Assembly (NCBI RefSeq): GCF_003285005.1
Contig: NZ_QMFA01000004.1
Coordinates: forward strand, 228,828 to 292,827
Source: Paenibacillus sp. YN15
Lineage (GTDB): Bacteria > Bacillota > Bacilli > Paenibacillales > NBRC-103111
Length of the DNA stretch: 64,000 nt
Direction: 5' to 3'
This document shows positions 35,678-44,050 of this stretch, piece by piece. The notes under the pieces were generated by a model, which ran no database searches, was not told the DNA's origin, and saw only the letters and a program-made list of their open reading frames with translations. The translations under genes and the position numbers were made by a program. Every line of letters starts with the position of its first letter. The first letter of the stretch is position 1.

Positions 35678-37561
35678 TTAATCTGCGTATAAGTAATACC
35701 GCTTGATGATCGGAATACGCCGCGCCACCCGCTTCAGCCACGGATAGACGTAATAATCGAGTCCGAAGGTGCTGCCCGATCCTCCGATCAGAGCGATCGC
35801 AGCGGCCATGTACCAGAGCATTTCCGGCGGAGCCATGCCCGAAACCCAGATCATGGCGCCCATCATAAAGGTAACGATGGCGGCCGGGGCCGTGAACAGA
35901 CCAAGAATCAACAGAGCGCCGCAGATCAGCTCGGCGCCGACCATACCAAGCTGGAACCACTTGGCGAGGAAGGTAAAGCCGCCGTCTCCGGTGTAAAAGA
36001 ACAGGTGCATGGACCAATCGACAATCTTGTGAACCCAGCCCCATACCGGCAGTGCGGACAAGGCTTCCGCCGTTGCCTGGGAAGCGGCTGCCACCGCATC
36101 TGCGCCGACTTGCGCCGCGCCGGCGGCAGTGGCATCGGCGAGAGAAGCGCCGGCCGTTCCATCCTTGGCGACGGTTGCTGCAGGGATCAGGAAGATCTTG
36201 TTCGGATCGTCGATGATCTTTTGCAGCTTTTCCCATCCTTCATTAAACCACATGCAACCGGTGAAAATTCGCAGCGGCACCAGCCAGAAGTTCGGCGAGC
36301 GTTTGGAGAAATGGCCGCCCACGAAGCTGCGGCGGTGTTTGACATGGAAGATTTCATGCAGAAGATACGTATACACCTTGTTGAAGCCGAGCACCTGCGA
36401 CAGGTACAGCATGTTGATGGCATGCTTGGACAGCATCGCAAAGAACCCGCTCAGCTTAAACATCAGGTTGGGCAGACCGACATTGGCGACGCCGTAGCGG
36501 CTGCCGATGCTGACCATCACGCCGTGGAATACCGGCTTGTAGGATTTTTTCTCCTTGCCGCGGAATTCCGTGGCAATGTTGTAGGCGATTATCGGTGCAG
36601 CGTTCTCGGCGTTCTCGACCATCTGCGGCACGGGAGCGCTGGCGCCTTCCGGGATGTAAAACATATTGTCGCCAACCACATACACTTCCGGATGGTCCGG
36701 AACCTGCAGCTTGTCGTTGATCAGGACGCGCTTGTTGCCCTTCTGCTCAACATCGAGTCCGGCCACCAGATCCGAGCCCTCGACACCGGCGGTCCAGATG
36801 ACGGTCTTTGAAGCGATCTCCCGGTTGCCGAGCTGCACGCCATTCTCGGATACACCGGTTATCTTCGATCCGGTAATAATATTTACGCCCAGCTTGCCCA
36901 GATGCTTTTCCGCTTTCTTGATCAGGGAATCCGGGAGAATTGGCAAAATTTTATTGGCCATATCGACCACGTGGAGAGTAACCTCAGAGCGCTCGATATG
37001 ATGCTCACGGCAGAGATCCTGGACATATTCGGCCAGCTCGCCGATCATTTCCACACCGGTGAAGCCGGCGCCGACGACCACAAAGGTCAGCATGGCCTTG
37101 CGCTTCGCTGCATTGCGTTCTTTTACCGCCTCGCGGAACATGTGGAGAATCTGCTCCTTGAGGCTGACGGCATCCTCAAAGGACCAAAGCGGGAACGCAT
37201 GCTCCTGCGCCCCGGGTGTACCGAAATAGGTGGGTTTGCTGCCCGTACCGATCACCAGATAATCATAAGCGTAAGCTTTGGCTTCGCCGCGCAGCTTGCG
37301 GGAATCAAGATCAATATTGGAAATTTCGTCCTGAACCACATCGACATTTTTGAAACCTGCAAAAACCTTCTTCAGGTCGATCTTGATGGCGTCCTCATCC
37401 GTACGTCCGGCGGCGACTTCATGAAGTTCTGTGAGAAGAGTGTGGTACGGGTTTCTGTCGATGAGGGTAATGCGTACATCTTGCTTCTTCAGCAGCTTGC
37501 CGAGTTTCTTGGCCGTCAGGACGCCGCCGTAACCGCCGCCCAAAACAACGATCTGTTTCAT
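35678..37561 (-). CDS. ndh2: Type II NADH:quinone oxidoreductase fused to a membrane domain (Ndh2)
   Basis: 627 residues from the ATG at 37561, seven bases after GAGGTG; a start 15 bases earlier is weaker. The FAD motif is IVVLGGGYGG (4-13), the NAD motif VVVGAGFTGVE (161-171) and the FAD-contact VYVVGDNMF (about 305). Standard NDH-2 enzymes end near residue 400. This one continues with about 220 residues: an Ala-rich linker (about 450-485) and three or four membrane helices of DoxX type (LGMVGAELICGALLILGLF). The same extended form is found in the Listeria EET locus. It oxidises NADH and reduces quinone at the inner membrane face. Confidence 0.93.
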   Translation of the reverse strand: MKQIVVLGGGYGGVLTAKKLGKLLKKQDVRITLIDRNPYHTLLTELHEVAAGRTDEDAIKIDLKKVFAGFKNVDVVQDEISNIDLDSRKLRGEAKAYAYDYLVIGTGSKPTYFGTPGAQEHAFPLWSFEDAVSLKEQILHMFREAVKERNAAKRKAMLTFVVVGAGFTGVEMIGELAEYVQDLCREHHIERSEVTLHVVDMANKILPILPDSLIKKAEKHLGKLGVNIITGSKITGVSENGVQLGNREIASKTVIWTAGVEGSDLVAGLDVEQKGNKRVLINDKLQVPDHPEVYVVGDNMFYIPEGASAPVPQMVENAENAAPIIAYNIATEFRGKEKKSYKPVFHGVMVSIGSRYGVANVGLPNLMFKLSGFFAMLSKHAINMLYLSQVLGFNKVYTYLLHEIFHVKHRRSFVGGHFSKRSPNFWLVPLRIFTGCMWFNEGWEKLQKIIDDPNKIFLIPAATVAKDGTAGASLADATAAGAAQVGADAVAAASQATAEALSALPVWGWVHKIVDWSMHLFFYTGDGGFTFLAKWFQLGMVGAELICGALLILGLFTAPAAIVTFMMGAMIWVSGMAPPEMLWYMAAAIALIGGSGSTFGLDYYVYPWLKRVARRIPIIKRYYLYAD

Positions 37562-37599
37562 TACGTTACACCTCACGATAAATTCAACTGGATGATGTG

Positions 37600-37628
37600 A
37601 ACCCGCGGCTTTGTAGGAACCGCGGGTT
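37600..37628 (-). other. Intra-operon hairpin between pplA and ndh2
   Basis: Nine-base stem AACCCGCGG / CCGCGGGTT with an 11-nt loop in the 87-bp gap. There is no T-run on the minus strand, so stabilisation of the pplA message or partial termination is more likely than full termination. Confidence 0.55.
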
Positions 37629-37648
37629 TATCGCTTAACCGTTATGCA

Positions 37649-38533
37649 TTATTTGGCTTGATTGAGGGCCTTCTTGGCAAGATCAGTGAACCCGTTCACG
37701 TGGATGGATACACCGGAGATGGCGTCGGTCTTGCCATCGCTGGCAACCTTAATTGCATCCGGAGCCTGCTTCTCAAGCAGGTACTGTTCGGCTTTGTAGG
37801 CCTGTTCGTGCCATTCGGAGGATGCGCCGCCGGCTTTCATGCCGTATTGGCCGCTCCGCGAACGGGTCTTCTTGTCGGTGCCGCCGTCCTTGTGTACGCC
37901 GTTCCATTCGACGGCGAAGATCTTGCCGTCCAGCACCGTGACCGTTACGATGTCTTTCCAACCGCTGCTTGCATCAAACTCGCCTTCGGCCTTGTAGGTG
38001 CCGTCTTTGTAGGTGCCCGCTTTCACAGGACCGGCTTTCAGAGCTTTATCAGCCAGGGTGGCCAGGCCGTTCACATGCACGGATACGCCGGAGATGGCGT
38101 CGGTTTTACCTTCAGCGTTATACTTGATGGCAGCCGGATCTTGCTTCTCAATCAGGAATTTCTCGGCTTTTGCAGCTTGTTCATGCCATTCTGCGGAAGC
38201 CTTTCCTTTGGCTTTCATGCCGTAGCGGCCGTCAAGGGAATATTGCTTCTTGTCAATGCCGCCGTCCTTGTTAAGGCCGGTCCAGTTAACGGAAACGATC
38301 TTGCCGCCTTCCACCTTCAGGCCAACAGCTTCCTTCCAGCCGGAGCTGGCATCGAATTCGTCGGCTTGAGCGTAATAAACGCCGTCTGCATATTGGCCTG
38401 CGGAAGCCGCCGGGGCCGAAGACGCCGGAGAAGCCGAAGGGCTGGAAGATTCGCCGGATTTGCTGCCGCCGCAGCCCGCTGCCAAAGCTGCGGTAAGCGA
38501 AAGAGACAATATAATTGCTGCTGTTTTTTTCAT
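37649..38533 (-). CDS. pplA: PplA-like lipoprotein with two FMN-binding domains
   Basis: 294 residues. The lipoprotein signal ends LAAGC (Cys21), then a Ser/Pro/Ala spacer follows to about residue 47. Two repeated FMN-binding domains (about 48-165 and 173-292) share GWKxxVxxxVxxGKI and AEWHEQAxKAE. Each holds a flavinylation motif DAISGVS, with likely FMN-linked Ser151 and Ser276. The Listeria counterpart is flavinylated by an ApbE-type enzyme and carries electrons to extracellular acceptors. AGGGGAGG precedes the start. It is first in its operon, followed by ndh2. Confidence 0.93.
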   Translation of the reverse strand: MKKTAAIILSLSLTAALAAGCGGSKSGESSSPSASPASSAPAASAGQYADGVYYAQADEFDASSGWKEAVGLKVEGGKIVSVNWTGLNKDGGIDKKQYSLDGRYGMKAKGKASAEWHEQAAKAEKFLIEKQDPAAIKYNAEGKTDAISGVSVHVNGLATLADKALKAGPVKAGTYKDGTYKAEGEFDASSGWKDIVTVTVLDGKIFAVEWNGVHKDGGTDKKTRSRSGQYGMKAGGASSEWHEQAYKAEQYLLEKQAPDAIKVASDGKTDAISGVSIHVNGFTDLAKKALNQAK

Positions 38534-38590
38534 TACGTAAGTTCCTCCCCTTTTGGTTCGTGTTTGTGATTCATTTCACACGCAGGTTTG

Positions 38591-38635
38591 ATTATAACAA
38601 CTTTTGGCGCAAAAACATAGTGATTTTTTTCACTA
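38591..38635 (-). promoter_or_regulatory. pplA promoter with Rex/Fnr-like palindrome
   Basis: On the minus strand an extended -10 TGTTATAAT (TATAAT at 38591-38596) lies about 58 bp before pplA. No good -35 is present. At that place begins the palindrome TAGTGATTTTTTTCACTA (38618-38635). Read as 7-4-7 it matches the Rex site TTGTGAA-N4-TTCACAA at 11 of 14 positions. Read as 5-6-5 it resembles TGTGA-N6-TCACA sites of Fnr/CRP regulators at 8 of 10. Either would link expression to redox state. Confidence 0.5.
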
Positions 38636-38846
38636 CAATTGATTTCTATTCGACAGTTTTTTGACGAATCCACTATCTCCATCCATGAAAACCCTTTCCT
38701 GCCGTGTCTCCGTTCCTCCCCCCTATATTACCCCAAAACGCCGGTTATGAATTTGTTCATCCGAAAAAAAATACATCCAGCTGTTCTACGGAGGACGTCA
38801 ACAAAAACACCTCTACCCATTATGACAGAATTCATGATGAAAACAA

Positions 38847-38914
38847 GAATCATTTTCATCTTTATTGGACAAATTTCTGAAAATCATTTTCACCATTATT
38901 GGACAAATTTCTGA
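38847..38914 (+). promoter_or_regulatory. Tandem 34-bp repeat with Fur-like boxes
   Basis: Two direct 34-bp units (38847-38880 and 38881-38914) agree at 31 of 34 bases. The junction creates the perfect 7-1-7 palindrome TGAAAATCATTTTCA at 38878-38892, which differs from the Bacillus Fur consensus TGATAATNATTATCA by one base per half. A weaker half-matching site lies at 38844-38858. Fur represses when iron is plentiful, so iron limitation would raise dmkA expression. Confidence 0.55.
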
Positions 38915-38928
38915 AAAACCGGTATGAT
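38899..38928 (+). promoter_or_regulatory. Sigma-A promoter of dmkA
   Basis: TTGGAC, 18-bp spacer, TATGAT. The -35 lies in the second 34-bp unit, six bases after the Fur-like box. The stretch from 38636 to 38846 shows no gene. Confidence 0.65.
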
Positions 38929-38984
38929 CGCCTACAGAGGCTGCAGCGCGGTCTTCCGACCCTTTTTCTCAGGCAGGTGCACTC

Positions 38985-39944
38985 ATGAATGTTAAAAGCT
39001 TTCTCAAGCTGGTGGAGATCCAGACAAAAGTAGCCAGCGTCATCCCCTTCGCTTTCGGAACCCTCTACGCGTATTACCACTTCCGGGAATTTCATCCGTT
39101 GCCCTTCGCGCTCATGCTGCTTTCGCTGCTGGCCTTCGACATGGCCACGACGGCCATCAATAATTACATGGACTACAAAAAAGCCGTCAAAACCAGCGGC
39201 TACGGTTACGAGAGCCACAACGCCGTCGTCCGTTATCAATTGAGCGAACGCTCCGTCATTGCCGCCATCGCCGCGTTGCTGCTGGTCGCCGCGGCCGCCG
39301 GGATCGTTCTTGTGCTGAACAGCGATATCCTGGTGCTGCTGCTGGGGGGCATTTCCTTTCTCGTCGGCATTCTGTACTCCTTCGGACCTGTGCCGATCTC
39401 GCGGATGCCGCTGGGCGAATTGTTCTCAGGCGGGTTCATGGGCTTCCTATTGCTGTTCATCACCGTCTTCATCCAGACCGATTCCGGGCAATTGGCCGCC
39501 CTTGACCTCTCCGCCCTGTGGGATGGGATCGTCAGCCTGCGGCTCAACCTCGTGGAAATCATCGCCGTCTGCTTCGTGTCCGCTCCCATGGTCGCCGGCA
39601 TCGCCAACATCATGCTGGCCAACAACATCTGCGACATGGATGATGATTTGGAGAACCGCCGTTATACCCTGCCGCAGTACATTGGCAAGCGCAACTCCTT
39701 GCTCCTGTTCCGGGCCCTTTACTATGTATCCTACGTGGATGTGATCGCCTTGGCCCTCCTCGGCGTCCCGCTTTATTTGCTGCTCATCATCGCCGCCACC
39801 CTGGTGCCGCTGAACCGCAACCTGCGGGCCTTCGACCGCCAGCAGCTCAAGGCCGTCACCTTCAGCCTCTCGGTCAAAACCTTCCTCATCCTGTCCGCCG
39901 CGCGCCTCGTGGTGCTGGTGCTGGCGATTCTTATCCAGGGTTAG
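38985..39944 (+). CDS. dmkA: UbiA-family prenyltransferase, MenA-like (DmkA)
   Basis: 319 residues with about eight or nine membrane helices. The two Asp-rich prenyl-diphosphate/metal sites are NNYMDYKKA (59-67) and NNICDMDDDLENRRYTLPQYIG (starting near 211). It should join a polyprenyl chain to 1,4-dihydroxy-2-naphthoate, giving demethylmenaquinone. In Listeria a second MenA-like enzyme of this kind serves a separate quinone pool for extracellular electron transfer. It is monocistronic, divergent from pplA, with its own terminator. Confidence 0.9.
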   Translation: MNVKSFLKLVEIQTKVASVIPFAFGTLYAYYHFREFHPLPFALMLLSLLAFDMATTAINNYMDYKKAVKTSGYGYESHNAVVRYQLSERSVIAAIAALLLVAAAAGIVLVLNSDILVLLLGGISFLVGILYSFGPVPISRMPLGELFSGGFMGFLLLFITVFIQTDSGQLAALDLSALWDGIVSLRLNLVEIIAVCFVSAPMVAGIANIMLANNICDMDDDLENRRYTLPQYIGKRNSLLLFRALYYVSYVDVIALALLGVPLYLLLIIAATLVPLNRNLRAFDRQQLKAVTFSLSVKTFLILSAARLVVLVLAILIQG

Positions 39945-40017
39945 CGAAGCCTGGAAAGATACAACCTCGGGGGCCCAACCCTCCTTGCAAAATTTGCTTG
40001 AAAAATAAGCCTTTGGG

Positions 40018-40044
40018 AACCCCCAGTCGAACTGGGGGTTTTTG
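40018..40044 (+). terminator. Rho-independent terminator of dmkA
   Basis: Perfect stem AACCCCCAGT / ACTGGGGGTT with loop CGA, followed by TTTG. Confidence 0.9.
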
Positions 40045-40089
40045 TGTACAACAAAAAAACCCTTGCAGCGCAAGGGGTTGTCTCATTAA

Positions 40090-40163
<74 letters not shown>

Positions 40164-40180
40164 GAACAAAAAAAATAATA

Positions 40181-40254
<74 letters not shown>

Positions 40255-40386
40255 TCGTAAAAGAAAATTGCGTATACGTTGCCGCTTATGGCGACAAATG
40301 TAAATATACCAGAATGGCAGTTGTCCAGTCAAGGCTTTTCTTGCAAAAAAATATCCCGCGTCCGCCGCGGGTCTGGATGCTGCCGG

Positions 40387-40557
40387 CTACTCCATCAGGC
40401 GGTACCGGACGCCGAACCGGCCTTTGGTGGAGCGGTAAATTTCGACGGACTGCGGGCACTCATACCCGTAAATCCACCAGTCCTCCTCCATTCGTTTGGC
40501 CAGGCAGCCGGCCTGAAACTTGCTTTCGTACAACTTGGCCCAATACACCCAATTCAT
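40387..40557 (-). CDS. Small hypothetical protein, Trp/Tyr-rich
   Basis: 56 residues from an ATG at 40557 preceded by GAAAGG; the frame extends to 40605. The product, beginning MNWVYWAKLYESKF and containing EEDWWIYGYECPQ, is rich in aromatic residues and ends RYRLME. It looks like a real small protein rather than a chance frame, but I know no family. It stands alone between the tRNA genes and a repeat. Confidence 0.45.
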   Translation of the reverse strand: MNWVYWAKLYESKFQAGCLAKRMEEDWWIYGYECPQSVEIYRSTKGRFGVRYRLME

Positions 40558-40663
40558 CACCTTTCGCCCCCTGTCCTCCCTTGTCGGTATTCTTAGCATA
40601 TCCAATCCGCAGGGAAAACCATCCCTTTAGTCTTCTCCCCCTCCCCAGCCTATTTCTTTTAAA

Positions 40664-40851
40664 CGGAACTGAGAAACTCTTAAAAGCGGATTTTGAGGGT
40701 AATTGGCGTCCTAACGGAACTGAAAAGCTCTTATACCCCGCCCGCAGCCTTATTCCGCCCCCATTTTACCGCAAGGGCTACGTAAGGGCCTCTCAGTTCC
40801 GCAAAAAATCCCAATGCCCACTTTTTCCTCAATAAGAGCCGCTGAGTTCCG
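40664..40851. repeat. Four-unit palindromic repeat, family II
   Basis: Two forward 19-bp units (CGGAACTGAGAAACTCTTA at 40664-40682, CGGAACTGAAAAGCTCTTA at 40715-40733) are followed by two inverted units (40783-40801 and 40833-40851, the last TAAGAGCCGCTGAGTTCCG). The layout is the same + + - - as family I with unrelated sequence. It occupies most of the roughly 400-bp space between the small protein gene and the PgpA-like gene; nothing else is evident there. Confidence 0.8.
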
Positions 40852-40952
40852 CAACAGAAGGCTAAGCCCCCTAATGTACGTGCCAAACTTACAAAATAAC
40901 CCTCCGCTGCCTGTGCGAAGGGTTATTGGGCCGGCGGCCCCACCGGCATAGA

Positions 40953-41513
40953 TTACGGGGCATCCTCATGCTCTTCCGGTACGGAAAGCAAATCGCCTGC
41001 GCCCGCTTCCTCCATGTCCCGTAAGCGATGGGCCAGACGGCTGGCTGCCGAGGAGGCGATGCTGGCCACCAGATCATCCAGGAAGGTATGCACCTGGCCG
41101 CCGGTTTTGGAATCCAGCTGCTTGATAATGCCGCTTTTGCACTTGTCCAAAAATCCGAAGGTAGTGACGGCAATGCTGCCATAAGCGAATACGGCTCCGA
41201 GAGCAAGCGTCTCGTCGCAGCCGAACAAACCCTCGTCCTTCTCCAGAATCGACTGCAGAGGTTCGGACAGGGCTTTCTTTTCGGCCAGCTTATCAAGCTC
41301 CACACCTACCAATATGGCATGAAGCAGCTCCCGTTTTTCCAGTACCCGCTTGACGCTGTCCAGGCAGGCCTCCTGGCTGAGATGGGGATGATATGGGGCT
41401 TGCAGCTCAAATACAATCTCCGCGATTTGCTCCAGTGTGACGCCGCGTTCCGCCAGAAGCCGTACGGCCGCCTCTTTGACTGTCCTGCTGTGAACTCTTC
41501 CCTCCACACCCAT
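40953..41513 (-). CDS. pgpA: Phosphatidylglycerophosphatase A family protein (YutG-like)
   Basis: 186 residues from the ATG at 41513; a GTG six bases later is an alternative with better spacing to AAAGGGGAG. It matches the Bacillus YutG branch of the PgpA family: LLAERGVTLEQIAEIVFELQAPYHPHL, VKRVLEKRE, the acidic DEGLFGCDETLALG and the end motif HTFLDDLVASIAS. The family removes phosphate from phosphatidylglycerophosphate or related lipids. This branch lacks the membrane helices of E. coli PgpA, so it may be soluble. Last gene of the leftward run. Confidence 0.82.
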   Translation of the reverse strand: MGVEGRVHSRTVKEAAVRLLAERGVTLEQIAEIVFELQAPYHPHLSQEACLDSVKRVLEKRELLHAILVGVELDKLAEKKALSEPLQSILEKDEGLFGCDETLALGAVFAYGSIAVTTFGFLDKCKSGIIKQLDSKTGGQVHTFLDDLVASIASSAASRLAHRLRDMEEAGAGDLLSVPEEHEDAP

Positions 41514-41589
41514 CTCCCCTTTCACATCTATCTTATGAGGGGAGAGACGCAGAAGTGTCCTGGGATGAAGCAAAGTTATTGCAGGAGCA

Positions 41590-42261
41590 TTATTCGTATT
41601 GGATGGCGTCAAAATAGGATTCCAGCGCCTTCTCGTAATCATTGTTCTTCTCGGCCGCAAAACCCGCATCCACCAGCTCCCGGTCCAATCCCGGGGCCAG
41701 CTCCATGGCCTTCTTCATATGGACAAGCGCCTGGGGCACATCCGTCTTATGCAGGAGAAACCAGGCCAGATACTGGTACGCCTTGGCCAGACGGGCATTG
41801 TCCGCGTGAAGGCTGTTCAGCTTGTGCACAATCTCTTCCGCCCGCTCCACCGCCTCCAGAATAAAGCCCTGGCCAAACCGGCATTGGGCGATCAGTTGGG
41901 AAATCTCCTCCCGCAGGAACTCCAGCTCCGGCACCTGGGCATATTCCTTGCGGGCCTCCCAGAGCAGATTCTCCGCCTCGTCATACTTCATCTCATCCAT
42001 CAGCAGATACGCCATCTCCATACGGGCCCGGATGCGGGCGGCGTCCTGCTCGCTGTCCCCGGTGGGCAGAGCCGTAGCAATGCTCTGCAGCAGCAGCGCC
42101 CCCTCCTGGGCTTTGCCCGACTCCAAAAGCGCCGACGCCACCGCCAGCCGCGCCCCCAAATCCGTTCGCGCGCTATCGCATATAAAGGCATTCTCCCGGT
42201 CAAACCAGGGGAGAATGGTGCTTAATAATTCCTGAACCGTCTGATCCGCTACCCGTTCCAT
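41590..42261 (-). CDS. Tetratricopeptide-repeat protein
   Basis: 223 residues from the ATG at 42261 (GGAG six bases upstream); a TTG start at 42288 is also possible. All-helical, with three or four TPR-like pairs, including RARMEMAYLLMDEMKYDEAENLLWEA and KAYQYLAWFLLHKTDVPQALVHMKKAMELAP. It has no signal peptide. A protein-binding role is likely. The partner is unknown. Confidence 0.75.
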   Translation of the reverse strand: MERVADQTVQELLSTILPWFDRENAFICDSARTDLGARLAVASALLESGKAQEGALLLQSIATALPTGDSEQDAARIRARMEMAYLLMDEMKYDEAENLLWEARKEYAQVPELEFLREEISQLIAQCRFGQGFILEAVERAEEIVHKLNSLHADNARLAKAYQYLAWFLLHKTDVPQALVHMKKAMELAPGLDRELVDAGFAAEKNNDYEKALESYFDAIQYE

Positions 42262-42413
42262 CGATAACTCCAGCTCCTTTTTATCCAACGGCTATGTACT
42301 TGCGCTGCGGGCCGTCCCGCTGTCCCTATCCATTATAAGCGAAGCCGCGGCGGAAAAGAAAGGCGAACCGGCCTCCGCCGATCCGCCTTCTTCATTAGAA
42401 CGCGCTGCCCGCC

Positions 42414-43931
42414 TTAATAAGCGCGCATCACGGCACTGCCTCCCATAGTGCTGCCGTCTCCCATATCCAGAGGACCGTTGGGATTATCCCGCATCTGCTG
42501 CAGCATGGAATCCCCGCGGGTCTGCCAGGATTTCAGCGCATCCCGAATGGATTTGTTCCCTTGCAGGGCGTTGTTGTACTCCATTTGGGCTACACTGTAT
42601 ACGGCATAGATATTGGGATATTTCCGGTACAGGCTATACATGTCATTCATGGTTTCCAAAGCCGGCTTCACATTGATAAACGCATTTATGTTCAGGTCGG
42701 AGCCTTCCCTGCTCTTGATGTAGGATTTGCGGGACAGGAGCTGGTAGTTGTTCTTGGCCTTGGCCCGGGCATAATCCTCGCCGTTGATGAACTTCAGGAA
42801 GCTCCAGGCATCCTGCGGATTGCCGGCCTTGGCGTTGATGCCCATAATTCCGTTCAGGCTGACGCTGCCCACCACGCCGGGATGCTCCGGATGGCTGGGA
42901 AGGGTAACGGCATTGTATTCAATCGGCGTAAAGTTGTTGTACTTGGCCGCATTCTTATTGGCGTTGTCAATCCGCGACAGATCATAATAGTTCATGACGG
43001 ACATGGCCAGACGGTTGGACAGGAAGTCGTCATAGCCAAACGGATTTTCCGCGCTGGACTGTTTGGACCGCATGAAAACCTCATCCTGATAATCATTCTG
43101 GCTGGGGATAACCTTATCCTTCTCCAGCTGGATCAAGGTGTTCCATACCTTTTCCCAGTTGTCCGAATCCACCGTCAGCTTCTCCACTTCCTTGTCGAAG
43201 ATGGAAAGCCCCATCGGGGAAGCATAGATGGTCATCATATTCATATAGTCCATATAGCCCTGGGAATTGAAGCTGAAGCCGTAAACGCGCTTGGCGGAAT
43301 CCTTATTGGTCACACGGCGGGCCAGATCAAACACCTGATCCCAGGTCATGTTGTCCTCGGGGTAAGGAGCGCCCGCTTCATCGAAAATCTTTTTATTGTA
43401 CACCAAAGCCGCCGAGGAGAACGTGGGCGAAAGAGCATAAAGCTTGCCGTCGGGGCTGACGCTCTTCAGTCCGTCCAGCACGATGGGGGCGATATCCGCC
43501 GTGTCGAACTTGTCCTTGGTGATCAGCGGGTCGAGAGGCTGCAGCAGATTGTCGGTCAGCAGGTCCTGCATTTCATTCAAATTGAACATAACAATATCGG
43601 GAGGGTTGTCGGCCTGCATCACCTCCTTAAGCTTCACCACCGGATTGGGTTGCTGCTCCTTCTGCTGCTCGGGAGTGATATAACCGCCGTAACGCATGGC
43701 GCTGCTGTCCACCACCTCCACAAACTCCAGCTTGATATTGGGATGGGCATACTCGAAAATCTCCGTAAATTGCTGGCGGAAATATTCTCCTTCCTCTCCG
43801 TTGTCGGTAGTGGCGGCAATCCGCAGCACCCGCTCCGTGTTTTTGTCCTCGGCATCCCCTTTGGTGCAGGCCGCCAGCGCGGGCATGACCATAGTCAGCG
43901 AAAGCGCCGCGGCAATCCAAGACTTCTTCAT
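42414..43931 (-). CDS. Extracellular solute-binding lipoprotein, family 1
   Basis: 505 residues from the ATG at 43931, eight bases after GGGAG; an open upstream extension lacks a signal peptide. The lipoprotein signal ends LAAC (Cys21). The mature part has the type 1 binding-protein fold (VLRIAATTDNGEEGEYFRQQFTEIFE, PDIVMFNLNEMQDLL, GIMGINAKAGNPQDAWSFLKFI). It is encoded after a MacAB-like exporter cluster rather than beside sugar permeases, so either it serves an importer elsewhere or it works with the exporter as a sensor. Confidence 0.85.
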   Translation of the reverse strand: MKKSWIAAALSLTMVMPALAACTKGDAEDKNTERVLRIAATTDNGEEGEYFRQQFTEIFEYAHPNIKLEFVEVVDSSAMRYGGYITPEQQKEQQPNPVVKLKEVMQADNPPDIVMFNLNEMQDLLTDNLLQPLDPLITKDKFDTADIAPIVLDGLKSVSPDGKLYALSPTFSSAALVYNKKIFDEAGAPYPEDNMTWDQVFDLARRVTNKDSAKRVYGFSFNSQGYMDYMNMMTIYASPMGLSIFDKEVEKLTVDSDNWEKVWNTLIQLEKDKVIPSQNDYQDEVFMRSKQSSAENPFGYDDFLSNRLAMSVMNYYDLSRIDNANKNAAKYNNFTPIEYNAVTLPSHPEHPGVVGSVSLNGIMGINAKAGNPQDAWSFLKFINGEDYARAKAKNNYQLLSRKSYIKSREGSDLNINAFINVKPALETMNDMYSLYRKYPNIYAVYSVAQMEYNNALQGNKSIRDALKSWQTRGDSMLQQMRDNPNGPLDMGDGSTMGGSAVMRAY

Positions 43932-43986
43932 TGTTTGTTCTCCCTTCCTTTTCCAGTTTCTATCTTTTGCGGAATTCTTCATACGG

Positions 43987-44030
43987 CCAAAAGTATTCGG
44001 AATCCGCTTCAAAGCTGCTCTTCACTTTTG
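43987..44030. repeat. 51-bp palindrome family, trimmed copy
   Basis: CCAAAAGTATTCGGAATCCG... to ...CTTCACTTTTG, matching the 44051-44101 copy except for the outer C/G tracts. Tandem with it in direct orientation. Confidence 0.7.
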
Positions 44031-44050
44031 CGGGATTCTTCTCGGGGGCT

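Noticed and set aside
37649..38533. PplA as an NqrC/RnfG subunit of a sodium pump
   Set aside because: No other Nqr or Rnf subunit genes are nearby; the protein is a lipoprotein with two FMN domains in an EET context.
38844..38914. Tandem repeat as a plasmid- or chromosome-type iteron origin
   Set aside because: Only two units, no initiator gene, and the units lie directly on the dmkA promoter.
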